64,000 nt of DNA, from assembly GCF_900143095.1 (NCBI RefSeq), contig NZ_FRDA01000006.1, positions 146,790 to 210,789 of the forward strand. Direction: 5' to 3'. The DNA is from Pseudomonas asturiensis. Its GTDB lineage: Bacteria; Pseudomonadota; Gammaproteobacteria; Pseudomonadales; Pseudomonadaceae. The notes below the pieces were generated by a model. That model saw only the letters and a list, made by a program, of their open reading frames with translations. It was not told the DNA's origin and searched no databases. A program made the translations under genes and the position numbers. Position 1 is the first letter of the stretch. The number at the start of each line of letters is the position of its first letter. Of this stretch, positions 47,461 to 57,391 are shown one piece after another.

Positions 47461-48690
47461 ATGCCGCCGATAAGAACCGGCACGCTGTGCGTGCTGCTAA
47501 TGATGATGCCCATGGTGAGCTTCGCACAGGGTTTGAGTCTGCCACAGGCGCTCGAAGCAGCCTTCGAGAAAAACCCTGATCTGGCTGCCGCCCAATGGGA
47601 AATCGGTGTGGCCGAGGGCGAGCGCCAGCAGGCGGGCCTGATCCCCAACCCTGTAGCCTCCTGGGAAGCGGAGGACACCCGCAGCGAGACCCGCACCACC
47701 ACGGTGATGCTCAGCCAGGCGCTGGAACTGGGCGGCAAGCGCGGCGCGCGAATCGAAGCCGCCAGCCGTGGGCAGGACGCAGCCCGGATAGAGCTCGAAC
47801 GGCGCGGCAACGAGCTGCGTGCCGAAGTCGTCCAGGCGTTCTATGCGGCAGCCCGTGCGCAGGCCGGTCTGGATCTGGCGCGTCAGTCCAGATCCCTGGC
47901 CGAGCGCGGCCTGCAAGTGGCGGACGGTCGAGTGCAGGCGGGCAAGACCTCGCCGGTGGAAGCGACACGCGCTCAAGTGCAACTGGCTGAAACCGATTTG
48001 CTGGTGCGCCGCGCCGAGACCCTGAAAATCAACAGCTACCGCGAATTGGCCCGGGCCACAGGGTCGCCGGCGGCCTCGTTCAGTCGGCTGGAGTACACCG
48101 ACCTCTCGCCCGGCAATGCGCCGCCCTCGGCCAGAATCCTCACGGCCATCAACCAGACCGCCGAACTACGCCTCGCTCAGGCCCAGATCGACCAGCGCGA
48201 TGCCGCGCTGGGTTCGGAGCGTGCCAAGCGCGTGCCGGACCTGACCGTCAGTATTGGCAGCCAGTACAGCCGCGAAGACCGCGAGCGCATCAATGTGGTC
48301 GGCCTGTCGATGCCGATTCCGCTGTTTGATCGCAATCAGGGCAATGTCCTGTCTGCGGCCAGACGCTCGGACCAGGCACGCGACCTGCGCAATGCCGTAG
48401 AGCTGAAACTGCGCACGCAGGTCCAGTCGGCACTTGATCAATGGGCCAACGCCGCGCGGGAAGTGGAGTCGTTCAATCAGGTCATCCTGCCCGCCGCGCA
48501 GCGCGCCGTCGATACGGCGACACGCGGTTTCGAGATGGGCAAGTTCGGGTTCCTCGACGTACTGGACGCCCAGCGAACCCTGATTTCAGCCCGCAGCCAA
48601 TACCTGGAATCGCTGGCCATGGCCACCGACGCCAGCGTCACCGTTGAACGCATCTACGGCGACCTCGACCGCTTCAGCCGCACACCCTGA
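47461..48690 (+). CDS. czcC: CzcC-type outer-membrane efflux protein
   Basis: Starting at MPPIRTGTLCVLLMMMP (signal peptide ending SFAQG) the protein has 409 residues and two outer-membrane-efflux repeats. These are LSLPQALEAAFEKNPDLAAA near the start of the mature chain and LRLAQAQIDQRDAALGSER in the second half, with MGKFGFLDVLDAQRTL near 360. It is the TolC-like channel of the metal efflux pump. A GTG at 47434 with GGGAG upstream is an alternative start. Confidence 0.93.
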   Translation: MPPIRTGTLCVLLMMMPMVSFAQGLSLPQALEAAFEKNPDLAAAQWEIGVAEGERQQAGLIPNPVASWEAEDTRSETRTTTVMLSQALELGGKRGARIEAASRGQDAARIELERRGNELRAEVVQAFYAAARAQAGLDLARQSRSLAERGLQVADGRVQAGKTSPVEATRAQVQLAETDLLVRRAETLKINSYRELARATGSPAASFSRLEYTDLSPGNAPPSARILTAINQTAELRLAQAQIDQRDAALGSERAKRVPDLTVSIGSQYSREDRERINVVGLSMPIPLFDRNQGNVLSAARRSDQARDLRNAVELKLRTQVQSALDQWANAAREVESFNQVILPAAQRAVDTATRGFEMGKFGFLDVLDAQRTLISARSQYLESLAMATDASVTVERIYGDLDRFSRTP

Positions 48691-48760
48691 CACCCCTTTT
48701 TCTGCCTCTACCGAGCGCACCCCTGTGTGCGCTGCACCTACATGATTGCCGGGAGCACCC

Positions 48761-50038
48761 ATGGACAACAAACGAAGCATTGGCATCGCCCTGGCGGTGG
48801 TGGTCATCATTGGCCTGGGCAGCCTGACCCTCAACCCTGGAATGCTGCCCTTCAGCGCCCAGGCCGGAACCGACCCACACGCCAACGAATCAGCCGACGC
48901 CCACGCCAAAGAAGAAGCCCACGCTGACGAAGAGCATGGCGAGAAAGGCCACGGCAGCGAACCCGAGAAGCATGGCGCCGCCGCGCCGCAAGCCGCGCAC
49001 GAGGAAGAGGAAGGCCATCTCGAACTCAGCGCCGAGCAGATCAAGGCGGCGGGAATAGAGCTGGTCGCCGCCGAACCCCGGCCGATGAGCACGTCAGTCA
49101 CCTTCCCCGGCGAAATCCGCTTCGATGAAGACCGCACCGCACATGTCGTGCCTCGGGTCGGCGGCGTCGTCGAAGCGGTCAAGGTCGAGTTGGGCCAGAG
49201 CGTCAAGAAAGGCCAGGTGCTGGCGATCATCGCCAGCCAGCAGATTTCCGATCAACGCAGTGAATTGAGCGCCGCTCAGCGCCGCCAGGAACTGGCGCGG
49301 CTGACCCTGCAACGTGAGAAGAAACTCTGGGAAGACCGCATCTCGGCCGAGCAGGACTATCAACAGGCCCGTCAGGCCTTTCAGGAAGCGGACATCAGCC
49401 TGTCCAACGCCCGGCAGAAGCTCAGCGCCATCGGTGCCAGCGTCAGCCCCACGGCAGGCAACCGTTACGAGCTGATCGCCCCGTTCGACGCCATGGTCGT
49501 GGAAAAACACCTGGCCATCGGCGAAGTCGTCAGTGACGCAAGCAACGCGTTCACGCTGTCGGACCTGTCCCGCGTCTGGGCCACTTTCGGCGTCGCGCCC
49601 AAGGATCTGGACAAGGTGATCGTGGGTCGCCCCGTCACCGTCAGCGCGCCTGACCTGAACGCTCGCGTTGAAGGCCGCATCGGTTATGTCGGCAGCCTGC
49701 TGGGTGAGCAGACCCGCGCGGCCACCGTTCGCGTGACCCTCGCCAACCCAAATGGCGCGTGGCGTCCGGGGCTGTTCGTCTCGGTCGACGTGGCGGCGCA
49801 ACAGAGCCAGGTTGCGGTCAGCCTGCCCGATTCGGCCATCCAGACCGTCGAAGACAAACCGTCGGTGTTCGTGCGCAATGACGAAGGCTTTCAGTTGACT
49901 CCGGTCACGCTCGGTCGCAGCGATGGCGGCTACGTGGAAATCGTCAAAGGCCTGGCAGCAGGCACTCAAGTGGCCGCCGCTGGCAGCTTCATCCTCAAGT
50001 CGGAGCTGGGCAAAGGCTCCGCCGAGCACGCCCATTGA
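48761..50038 (+). CDS. czcB: CzcB-type periplasmic adaptor
   Basis: This 425-residue adaptor begins MDNKRSIGIALAVVVIIGLG (membrane anchor). A His/Glu-rich stretch follows at about 38-88 (HANESADAHAKEEAHADEEH), a likely metal buffer. The barrel-sandwich (RVGGVVEAVKVELGQSVKKG near 134), helical hairpin and beta-barrel domains of HlyD-type adaptors follow. GGGAG precedes ATG 48761. It connects CzcA with CzcC. Confidence 0.94.
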   Translation: MDNKRSIGIALAVVVIIGLGSLTLNPGMLPFSAQAGTDPHANESADAHAKEEAHADEEHGEKGHGSEPEKHGAAAPQAAHEEEEGHLELSAEQIKAAGIELVAAEPRPMSTSVTFPGEIRFDEDRTAHVVPRVGGVVEAVKVELGQSVKKGQVLAIIASQQISDQRSELSAAQRRQELARLTLQREKKLWEDRISAEQDYQQARQAFQEADISLSNARQKLSAIGASVSPTAGNRYELIAPFDAMVVEKHLAIGEVVSDASNAFTLSDLSRVWATFGVAPKDLDKVIVGRPVTVSAPDLNARVEGRIGYVGSLLGEQTRAATVRVTLANPNGAWRPGLFVSVDVAAQQSQVAVSLPDSAIQTVEDKPSVFVRNDEGFQLTPVTLGRSDGGYVEIVKGLAAGTQVAAAGSFILKSELGKGSAEHAH

Positions 50039-50062
50039 CCTGCGTCGTACGAGTATTCCTCC

Positions 50063-53000
50063 ATGTTTGAACGGTTGATCAAATTCGCGATTGAACAGCG
50101 CATCGTCGTGATGCTCGCGGTCCTGCTGATGGCAGGGCTGGGCATCGCCAGCTATCAGAAACTGCCCATCGATGCCGTACCCGACATCACCAACGTGCAG
50201 GTGCAGATCAATACCTCGGCCCCAGGCTTTTCGCCACTGGAGACCGAGCAACGCATCACCTTTGCCATCGAGACCAACATGGCCGGCCTGCCCGGCCTGC
50301 AACAGACGCGCTCACTGTCACGCTCGGGACTGTCGCAGGTCACGGTGATTTTCGAAGACGGCACTGACCTGTTCTTCGCCCGTCAGCAGGTGAACGAACG
50401 GCTGCAGATTGCCAAGGACCAATTGCCCGAAGGTGTCGAGACGATGATGGGGCCGGTCTCCACAGGGCTCGGCGAGATTTTCCTGTGGACCGTCGAAGCC
50501 CGTGAAGGCGCATTGAAGGAAGACGGCACGCCGTACACGCCGACCGACTTGCGGGTGATTCAGGACTGGATCATCAAACCGCAGTTGCGCAACGTGCCGG
50601 GCGTGGCCGAAATCAATACCATCGGCGGGTTTGCAAAACAGTATGAAATCGCACCGGACCCCAAGAAGCTGGCAGCCTACAAGCTGACCCTGAACGATCT
50701 GGTGGCTGCGCTGGAGCGCAACAACGCCAACGTGGGCGCAGGTTACATCGAACGCGGCGGCGAGCAATTGCTGATCCGTGCGCCGGGCCAGCTCGGAACC
50801 GTGGACGATATCGCCAACATTGTCATCGCCAACGTACAGGGCACGCCCATCCGGGTCAGCAGCGTGGCCGACGTCGGCATCGGCAAGGAAATGCGCTCCG
50901 GTGCTGCCACTGAAAACGGCCGGGAGGTGGTGCTCGGCACGGTGTTCATGCTGATTGGCGAAAACAGCCGCACCGTTTCCCAGGCCGTGGCCGCCAAACT
51001 CGCCGACATCAACCGCACGTTGCCCGAGGGCATCGAAGCGGTGACGGTGTATGACCGCACCAATCTGGTCGAAAAAGCCATCGCCACGGTCAAGAAAAAC
51101 CTGATCGAAGGCGCGATTCTGGTCATCGCGATCCTGTTTCTGTTCCTGGGCAACATCCGTGCTGCGCTCATCACCGCCATGGTTATCCCGCTGGCGATGC
51201 TGTTCACCTTCACCGGCATGTTCGCCAACAAGGTCAGCGCCAACCTGATGAGCCTCGGCGCGCTGGACTTCGGCATTATCGTCGATGGTGCGGTGGTGAT
51301 CGTCGAAAACTCGATTCGCAGGCTCGCCCACGCTCAGCAGAAACACGGCCGGATGCTGACGCGCATGGAGCGTTTCCATGAAGTGTTTGCCGCAGCCCGA
51401 GAAGCACGCCGCCCGTTGATCTTCGGCCAGTTGATCATCATGGTCGTGTACTTGCCGATCTTCGCCCTCACCGGCGTTGAAGGCAAAATGTTCCACCCGA
51501 TGGCGTTTACGGTGGTCATCGCCCTGCTCGGCGCCATGATCCTCTCGGTCACCTTCGTACCTGCGGCCATCGCGATGTTCGTGACCGGCAAGGTCAAGGA
51601 AGAAGAAGGCGTGGTGATGCGCACGGCTCGCCAGCGTTATGCACCGGTGCTCGGCTGGGTCTTGGGGCATCGCTGGATTGCCTTCACCCTGGCGTTCGTG
51701 GTGATGGTGCTGTCCGGTTTTACCGCCAGCCGCATGGGCAGCGAGTTCATTCCGAGCCTGAGCGAAGGCGACTTTGCGCTGCAGGCCCTGCGCGTGCCGG
51801 GCACCAGCCTGACGCAATCGGTGGACATGCAGCAGCGCCTCGAAAAGGCCGTAATCGAAAAAATGCCGGAAGTGGAGCGTATGTTCGCCCGCACCGGCAC
51901 CGCAGAAATCGCCGCCGACCCGATGCCACCGAACATTTCCGACAGCTATGTGATGCTCAAGCCGAAAAGCGAATGGCCTGACCCCGGCAAGTCGCGGGAA
52001 ACCCTGATCGCCGAGCTGCAACAGGCCGCCGCGAGCGTGCCGGGCAGCAATTACGAGTTGTCCCAGCCGATCCAACTGCGTTTCAACGAGCTGGTGTCGG
52101 GCGTGCGCAGCGACGTGGCGGTCAAAGTGTTCGGCGATGACATGGACGTGCTCAACCAGACCGCCGCCAAAATCGCTGCCGCGATGCAGAAGGTGCCAGG
52201 CGCGTCCGAAGTGAAGGTCGAACAGACCACCGGCCTGCCGGTGCTGACCATCAACATCGACCGCGACAAGGCGGCACGCTATGGCCTCAACGTCGCCGAC
52301 GTACAGGACGCCATCGCCATTGCACTGGGTGGGCGTCAGGCCGGAACGCTGTACGAAGGTGATCGCCGCTTCGACATGGTGGTGCGCCTGTCCGAGCGAC
52401 TGCGCACCGATGTAGCCGGGCTGTCCAGCCTGCTCATTCCGGTGCCAGCCAGTGCGGGCAGCAGCAACCAGCAGATCAGCTTTATCTCGCTGGCTCAGGT
52501 CGCCAGCCTGGATCTGGTGTTAGGTCCGAACCAGATCAGCCGCGAAAACGGCAAACGTCTGGTGATCGTCAGCGCCAACGTACGCGGCCGCGACCTGGGC
52601 TCGTTCGTCGAGGAGGCGGGCCAGACCCTCGACAGCAGCGTGCAGATTCCGGCGGGCTACTGGACCAACTGGGGCGGTCAGTTCGAACAGCTGCAATCGG
52701 CCGCCAAACGTCTGCAGATCGTTGTGCCCGTTGCGCTGCTGCTGGTGCTCGCGCTGCTGTTCCTGATGTTCAACAACCTCAAGGACGGCCTGTTGGTCTT
52801 CACCGGCATCCCGTTCGCCCTCACCGGCGGCGTCATGGCCCTGTGGCTGCGCGACATTCCCCTGTCGATCTCCGCAGGCGTGGGCTTCATCGCCCTGTCA
52901 GGCGTGGCGGTGCTCAACGGGCTGGTGATGATCGCCTTCATCCGTAACCTGCGCGAAGAAGGTCGCTCGCTGCACGACGCCATTACCGAAGGCGCCCTCA

Positions 53001-53227
53001 CCCGACTGCGTCCGGTGCTGATGACTGCCCTGGTGGCCTCGTTGGGCTTCATCCCGATGGCGCTGGCCACAGGGACGGGGGCCGAAGTGCAACGGCCGCT
53101 GGCGACGGTGGTGATTGGCGGGATTCTCTCGTCTACAGCGCTGACCTTGCTGGTGCTGCCTGCGCTGTATCAATGGGCACATCGGCGGGAGGAGGAAGAC
53201 ACCGGGACGCTTGAGACGACGAAGTAA
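50063..53227 (+). CDS. czcA: CzcA-type heavy-metal RND efflux pump
   Basis: This 1054-residue HME-RND transporter has twelve membrane segments, the first at FAIEQRIVVMLAVLLMAGLG. GALDFGIIVDGAVVIVENS near residue 397 is the DFG-x3-DGA-x4-EN motif of the Zn/Co/Cd (HME1) group, holding the proton-relay acids. Repeated FTGIPFALTGGVMALWLRDI and FIALSGVAVLNGLVMIAF lie in the second half. Proton-driven export of Zn, Cd or Co is expected. It is 24 bp after czcB. Confidence 0.95.
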   Translation: MFERLIKFAIEQRIVVMLAVLLMAGLGIASYQKLPIDAVPDITNVQVQINTSAPGFSPLETEQRITFAIETNMAGLPGLQQTRSLSRSGLSQVTVIFEDGTDLFFARQQVNERLQIAKDQLPEGVETMMGPVSTGLGEIFLWTVEAREGALKEDGTPYTPTDLRVIQDWIIKPQLRNVPGVAEINTIGGFAKQYEIAPDPKKLAAYKLTLNDLVAALERNNANVGAGYIERGGEQLLIRAPGQLGTVDDIANIVIANVQGTPIRVSSVADVGIGKEMRSGAATENGREVVLGTVFMLIGENSRTVSQAVAAKLADINRTLPEGIEAVTVYDRTNLVEKAIATVKKNLIEGAILVIAILFLFLGNIRAALITAMVIPLAMLFTFTGMFANKVSANLMSLGALDFGIIVDGAVVIVENSIRRLAHAQQKHGRMLTRMERFHEVFAAAREARRPLIFGQLIIMVVYLPIFALTGVEGKMFHPMAFTVVIALLGAMILSVTFVPAAIAMFVTGKVKEEEGVVMRTARQRYAPVLGWVLGHRWIAFTLAFVVMVLSGFTASRMGSEFIPSLSEGDFALQALRVPGTSLTQSVDMQQRLEKAVIEKMPEVERMFARTGTAEIAADPMPPNISDSYVMLKPKSEWPDPGKSRETLIAELQQAAASVPGSNYELSQPIQLRFNELVSGVRSDVAVKVFGDDMDVLNQTAAKIAAAMQKVPGASEVKVEQTTGLPVLTINIDRDKAARYGLNVADVQDAIAIALGGRQAGTLYEGDRRFDMVVRLSERLRTDVAGLSSLLIPVPASAGSSNQQISFISLAQVASLDLVLGPNQISRENGKRLVIVSANVRGRDLGSFVEEAGQTLDSSVQIPAGYWTNWGGQFEQLQSAAKRLQIVVPVALLLVLALLFLMFNNLKDGLLVFTGIPFALTGGVMALWLRDIPLSISAGVGFIALSGVAVLNGLVMIAFIRNLREEGRSLHDAITEGALTRLRPVLMTALVASLGFIPMALATGTGAEVQRPLATVVIGGILSSTALTLLVLPALYQWAHRREEEDTGTLETTK

Positions 53228-53238
53228 GGCGTCAAGAG

Positions 53239-53287
53239 GATCAACCGCGCAGCCAGAGCCTGAAAGGGGGCATGGCTGCGCTTGATC
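53239..53287 (+). terminator. Hairpin after czcA
   Basis: GATCAA-CC-GCGCAGCCA and TGGCTGCGC-TTGATC form a long stem 11 bp after the czcA stop. It lacks a T-run but likely separates czcCBA from the following operon. Confidence 0.65.
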
Positions 53288-53437
53288 AAACATCAACGCA
53301 GACAACGGTCAAGGCAAACTCTGTGTTTGAATAATTCCAGGGTTCGTGGTGTGATCGCGGCTTCGCAATCCCGGTGTCGCGCGTCCCGTTTGCCAAGCCA
53401 GGCGAGCAGACAGCCCCGGTCTTAGAGACACTCAGAC

Positions 53438-54526
53438 ATGGATAGCCAGGAAGCGACAGCTCCAGCGGCAAGGCCGCCTTGCGGCGAGGGTATGGACAGA
53501 AGGCTGCTCGACGTTGCGGCCCGTACGGCGCTGGTGCTGGAAACCAACAACCTGCGCGGAGGCAACGATGCCGTGCAGGCGCTGGACAGCCTCAAACGGT
53601 TGATCGCCAGATTGACCCTGCAAAGCCTTTCACCCCGGCATCTTGCACAATGGGTCATTACCCACGATGGCCTCGACCTGCAAGCGCGCGACGCGATGTG
53701 TACACTGGCAGGGCGAGCGCTGGATTTCGTCGAGATCGATGCCCAGACCGGCTATTACGATGCGAAGAATCTCGGCTTTGATCGCGTCGATCAGACGCGC
53801 AGCCATTATGTGGTATTTGCCGATGCCGATTGCCTGCCCGGCGCCGACTGGCTGGAACAATTGCTTGTGCCGTTCATACAGGCCGATGCGCCGGTCGCAG
53901 TGGCCGGGCGCACCAGCTATGCACCTGGCATCGCCGGTAGTGCGCTGACGGCCATCGACTTCATGTACTTCCCCAGCCCGTTGCGCAACGGTGCCACCCG
54001 TAACTTCTACGCCAACAATGTGGCCTTTCGCTGCGATGCCTTTGAACAGCATCGCTACGAACCGCTTGGCGGTATCTACCGTGCTCATTGTCAAGTGATG
54101 GGCCTGCGCCTGCAGGCAGCGGGCGTGGCAGTGGTCTATGCGCCCCGTGCGCACACCGAACATCGTCTGCCCGACAGCCAGGGCGAACTGGTCAAGCTGC
54201 GCTGGTTGCGCGGCGGCGACAGCGTCGGCCTGACCCCGTATCTGGTGCGCGCCTACATGCCCGCCTGGCTGCAATGGCTCGCACGCAGCGGACCCGTCGG
54301 ACCGCTTTGCGTCATGGCCGGACGTCTTGGTTACAGCCTGAAAGCGCTCAACCATCAAGACCTTGAACCGTTGCGCGGAATGCAGCGCCTGGCCGCGACC
54401 CTGGTCGTGATCGGCATGTCGCTGCTGGACACCGCCGGGGCAGTGGTCCGTGGTTGCGGCCTCGCCGTCGGGCGAGCCGGTGCCCGCCACAGCGAAGCGC
54501 TGTCCTACCACCGCAATCGAGATTGA
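53438..54526 (+). CDS. GT2-type glycosyltransferase, first gene of lipid/glycan operon
   Basis: This 362-residue GT-A fold enzyme has a nucleotide-sugar region FVEIDAQTGYYDAKNLGFDR near residue 96 and the DxD-type motif VVFADADCLPGADWLE near 124. FYANNVAFRCDAFEQHRY near 189 and YRAHCQVMGLRLQAAG near 211 are acceptor-side segments, and LRWLRGGDSV near 258 resembles the terminal motif of GT2 enzymes. A hydrophobic stretch near 327-345 may touch the membrane. An alternative ATG lies at 53492. The substrate is unknown. Confidence 0.8.
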   Translation: MDSQEATAPAARPPCGEGMDRRLLDVAARTALVLETNNLRGGNDAVQALDSLKRLIARLTLQSLSPRHLAQWVITHDGLDLQARDAMCTLAGRALDFVEIDAQTGYYDAKNLGFDRVDQTRSHYVVFADADCLPGADWLEQLLVPFIQADAPVAVAGRTSYAPGIAGSALTAIDFMYFPSPLRNGATRNFYANNVAFRCDAFEQHRYEPLGGIYRAHCQVMGLRLQAAGVAVVYAPRAHTEHRLPDSQGELVKLRWLRGGDSVGLTPYLVRAYMPAWLQWLARSGPVGPLCVMAGRLGYSLKALNHQDLEPLRGMQRLAATLVVIGMSLLDTAGAVVRGCGLAVGRAGARHSEALSYHRNRD

Positions 54527-54576
54527 CCCCGTCGTACCACGTTGTTGCGCGCCTTGCGTGCTTACAGGAAGTCAGC

Positions 54577-55569
54577 ATGAAACCCTTTTCGACCGCTTCA
54601 CTTGGCTACTCCATGGTGTGCCTTGCTGCACTGACACTGAGCGGGATCGCTCACGCTGCGCCCGCTGAATTCAAAGGCCGTGGCGTGTATCACTTCGCAT
54701 CGGACAGCGGCTGCGCAACGGCCGTCAGTGACCCGGAGAAAAACTGCAACCGCGTGGCGCTGGATGTGGCCGACGGCTACGCGAGCGTCGATGCCGAAAA
54801 ACACACCATCCTGCTGGCGTCCGACGCCAGCCACGACAGCAAGACGGTGATCGGCGATGTGCTGCTGCATGGCAGCGGGCTTTCCGAGCAGGGCCAACGT
54901 GTACCGCTCAGCCTGCACGTACTGCTGCGTCGCTCGAAAACCAAGTGGAACGCCGACACTTATGTTCACGCGCCGGTGCGCGGCACGTTCAGCAAGATCG
55001 AACTTGATCCGTACCAGATCGCCGTGCGCGAGGGCTCCAGCGAGCGGGTGCTGTTCACCGCCGCACAGGCGCACGATGTGCTGGCGCAACCGTCGATTGC
55101 CGCACGCGTGGCCAGCTATTTCATTGCAGTGCGCCCCAGCGACGAGAAGAACCCGGCGGCCGACGACATCACCATTGCGCTGGGCGTGGGCAAGGTCTCC
55201 AAGTCATTGCTGCGCGCCAGCTTCGCCTCGGATCAACCCGGGACTGCCGACCTGAAACCGTTGCTGAGCACAGGCACGTGGACGCTCAAATTGCAGGCCC
55301 TGAGCAGCCAGATTCCGACCTGGGCGGTTCAGCGTCAGCTGTTCATCTTCGGCCTGGAAGACAGCCCACTGCTCTCGGACGTGCGCAAGCGTGGTTTCAA
55401 CAAGCGCGATACGCTGGAACTGGGTGCGGTCGACGGCAAGGGTTATCTGCGTTACAACGGCGCGGAAGAAAGCTTTCCAGCGGCCGCGACTTCAGGCGCA
55501 GCGTTCATGCGTGACAGCTTTATCGGTTTGATTCTTGCCTGGCATCGCAGTCCGCAGCTCACGCCATGA
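54577..55569 (+). CDS. Exported protein of unknown function in lipid/glycan operon
   Basis: From MKPFSTASLGYSMVCLAALT this 330-residue product has a signal peptide cleaved near SGIAHA. The mature chain is beta-rich with no family I recognise (YHFASDSGCATAVSDPEK with two cysteines near 42-53, LHGSGLSEQGQRVPL near 112, LQALSSQIPTWAVQRQL near 265). AGGAA precedes the ATG. The stop overlaps the next start by ATGA, so it is coupled to the ferritin-like gene. Confidence 0.8.
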   Translation: MKPFSTASLGYSMVCLAALTLSGIAHAAPAEFKGRGVYHFASDSGCATAVSDPEKNCNRVALDVADGYASVDAEKHTILLASDASHDSKTVIGDVLLHGSGLSEQGQRVPLSLHVLLRRSKTKWNADTYVHAPVRGTFSKIELDPYQIAVREGSSERVLFTAAQAHDVLAQPSIAARVASYFIAVRPSDEKNPAADDITIALGVGKVSKSLLRASFASDQPGTADLKPLLSTGTWTLKLQALSSQIPTWAVQRQLFIFGLEDSPLLSDVRKRGFNKRDTLELGAVDGKGYLRYNGAEESFPAAATSGAAFMRDSFIGLILAWHRSPQLTP

Positions 55570-56300
55570 ACGTGATCGAACACAGCGTCAGCCCGCCTGA
55601 CTTCAGTTGCCTGACCGCGCCCAAAGCTCACGGCTTTGGCGGGTTGCAGGCCCGTCTGGTGGACCGTCTCAAACGCGCTGCATTGCTGCGCCTGCACCGC
55701 AGCCGGCGTGGCGAACGCCTGCTGCTGCGCATGTACCTGGCCGGTGAAGACGCCACAGAGCGTGCGCTGCTGGACGAACTGATGCCGCAATCGCCCCCGT
55801 GGCTCGAACGTCAGGTCGAACAGCACCTGGCCGACGAACGCCGACACGTGACGCTGTTCACCGAGGCCTTGCATGCCGCGGGCGATGACGGCACCACGCG
55901 AATGGAACCGGACTGGCTCAGCCGACGCAAGATACAGCGCTGGCAGCGCCTGGCGCATCAGTATGCGGGGCATTTCGAACACGGCCTGCTGGTACCGGCC
56001 TATGCCACCGGGCTGTGTGCCGAACAGATGGCCGAGCGTGTATTGAGCCGCCACTGCGCAGTCATTGGCCGCGAGCATCCATTCCATCCCTTGCTGTCAA
56101 AGGTCCTGGCCGACGAGAAAGCGCATGTGCGCCTGTGTGAAAACACCTTGCGCCGCATCGTCGCTCCCCATGAGCTGACTGACCTGGCGCGCTTGCTCAA
56201 GGACATCCGCGTGGTGGATGCCAGCTTTGGCGTCACCGGAGCGCTGGCGATGTACGCCGCAGGCTGGGCGTTGGGCGGCTTGCGCGGCGGCTATCGATGA
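55566..56300 (+). CDS. Ferritin-like (di-iron) protein in lipid/glycan operon
   Basis: This 244-residue all-helical protein carries two Glu-x-x-His pairs: HLADERRHVTLF near residue 89 and VLADEKAHVRLCE near 178. Glu lies at two more likely ligand places (AGEDATERALL, CAEQMAERVL). That is the di-iron pattern of ferritin-like oxidases or hydroxylases. It overlaps both neighbours by ATGA. Beside a desaturase it could oxidise a lipid or protect against oxygen; neither is shown. Confidence 0.8.
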   Translation: MNVIEHSVSPPDFSCLTAPKAHGFGGLQARLVDRLKRAALLRLHRSRRGERLLLRMYLAGEDATERALLDELMPQSPPWLERQVEQHLADERRHVTLFTEALHAAGDDGTTRMEPDWLSRRKIQRWQRLAHQYAGHFEHGLLVPAYATGLCAEQMAERVLSRHCAVIGREHPFHPLLSKVLADEKAHVRLCENTLRRIVAPHELTDLARLLKDIRVVDASFGVTGALAMYAAGWALGGLRGGYR

Positions 56301-57391
56301 GTTCACGCATTCTGTACCTGGCGACGGCCGATGCCCGCGGCCACCTGATGCGCGCGCAGTTGCTGGTACACGCGCTGCGCAACGCAGGGTTTGAGGTCGA
56401 CGTGCTGACCACCTCGGAACAAGGGCAGCGCTTTCTGCAACGCTTCGACATTACGGCCGGGATGCTGTCGCCACACTACGCGGTGCAGTTCGACCGCGAG
56501 CAGAACATGCTGCGCAAGGCCACCAACCGCAATGTCGCGCAGTACCTGTTCCGCCCCGGTCGCATGCTGCGCGACATCCTGCGGCTGCGCCGCTTGCTGC
56601 GCGATAAGGATCTGGTGATCAACGACTCCTTCCACCCGGCGCTGCTGTACATGGGCATGCTGCCCGGCTGGCGGCGCAAGGTGGTGCATGTCTATGGCGC
56701 GAGCCTCAAGGTCGCGTTGATCAACAATTTCGAGGGCATGTGGCCGCCTCAATTCGGGCGCCTGTTCGGCTGGATTGTCGACAAACAGATCAACGCGGCA
56801 CGCGCCTGCATCGAGCATGATTTTGCCTACTCCCTGGATGAGCCCGGCGCTGGCGCGCTGTATCGCTTACCAACGCCCGTCGCGCTGGCGTGCCCTCTGG
56901 CGGACTCACCACGCAACCTCGCAACGGTCTACCTCAACCCGCATTTCAGCGAGCCAGCACTGGCCGACGCCTTGAGTGCGGGGCTGACCGAAGCAGGTTT
57001 GTGCGCGCACCTGGTGGGTGAGGGTTACGCCGGACGCACTGGCTGGCTGGCGATTGACTCCGACTGGGCAAGCCGCTCGGCGCAGGCGCAACTGATGGTC
57101 TCGGCACCGGGCATGGCCGCGCTGTCCATCGCGCTCGTCTACCAGCGGCCGATTATCCTGGTGGTCAGCGATCAGCCTGAGCAGACCAGCAATGCCCAGC
57201 GTGCTGCCCGGCTGGGCTTGTCGCACCGGGTGGTCACCTGGCGCGGCGACGCGGCCGACTTTCAGTATCAAGTGGCCGAAGCGGCCCGACAGCTGTGCGC
57301 CGAGCACTCGCCCGATCACTCCAGCGCGGCCGGCAGTGCGCGCGCCCAGGCCCGGATCGACGCCTGGGTCAGTTGCCTGTCCAGCCTGTGA
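56297..57391 (+). CDS. MurG/GT1-like glycosyltransferase
   Basis: This 364-residue GT-B type enzyme has the N-terminal glycine-rich loop YLATADARGHLMRAQLLVHA near residue 7. The C-terminal donor domain has MVSAPGMAALSIALVYQRP near 271 and SDQPEQTSNAQRAARLGL near 294. It resembles UDP-sugar transferases such as MurG in layout. Its acceptor is unknown. It starts in an ATGA overlap and ends in a GTGA overlap with the PAP2 gene. Confidence 0.8.
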   Translation: MSSRILYLATADARGHLMRAQLLVHALRNAGFEVDVLTTSEQGQRFLQRFDITAGMLSPHYAVQFDREQNMLRKATNRNVAQYLFRPGRMLRDILRLRRLLRDKDLVINDSFHPALLYMGMLPGWRRKVVHVYGASLKVALINNFEGMWPPQFGRLFGWIVDKQINAARACIEHDFAYSLDEPGAGALYRLPTPVALACPLADSPRNLATVYLNPHFSEPALADALSAGLTEAGLCAHLVGEGYAGRTGWLAIDSDWASRSAQAQLMVSAPGMAALSIALVYQRPIILVVSDQPEQTSNAQRAARLGLSHRVVTWRGDAADFQYQVAEAARQLCAEHSPDHSSAAGSARAQARIDAWVSCLSSL

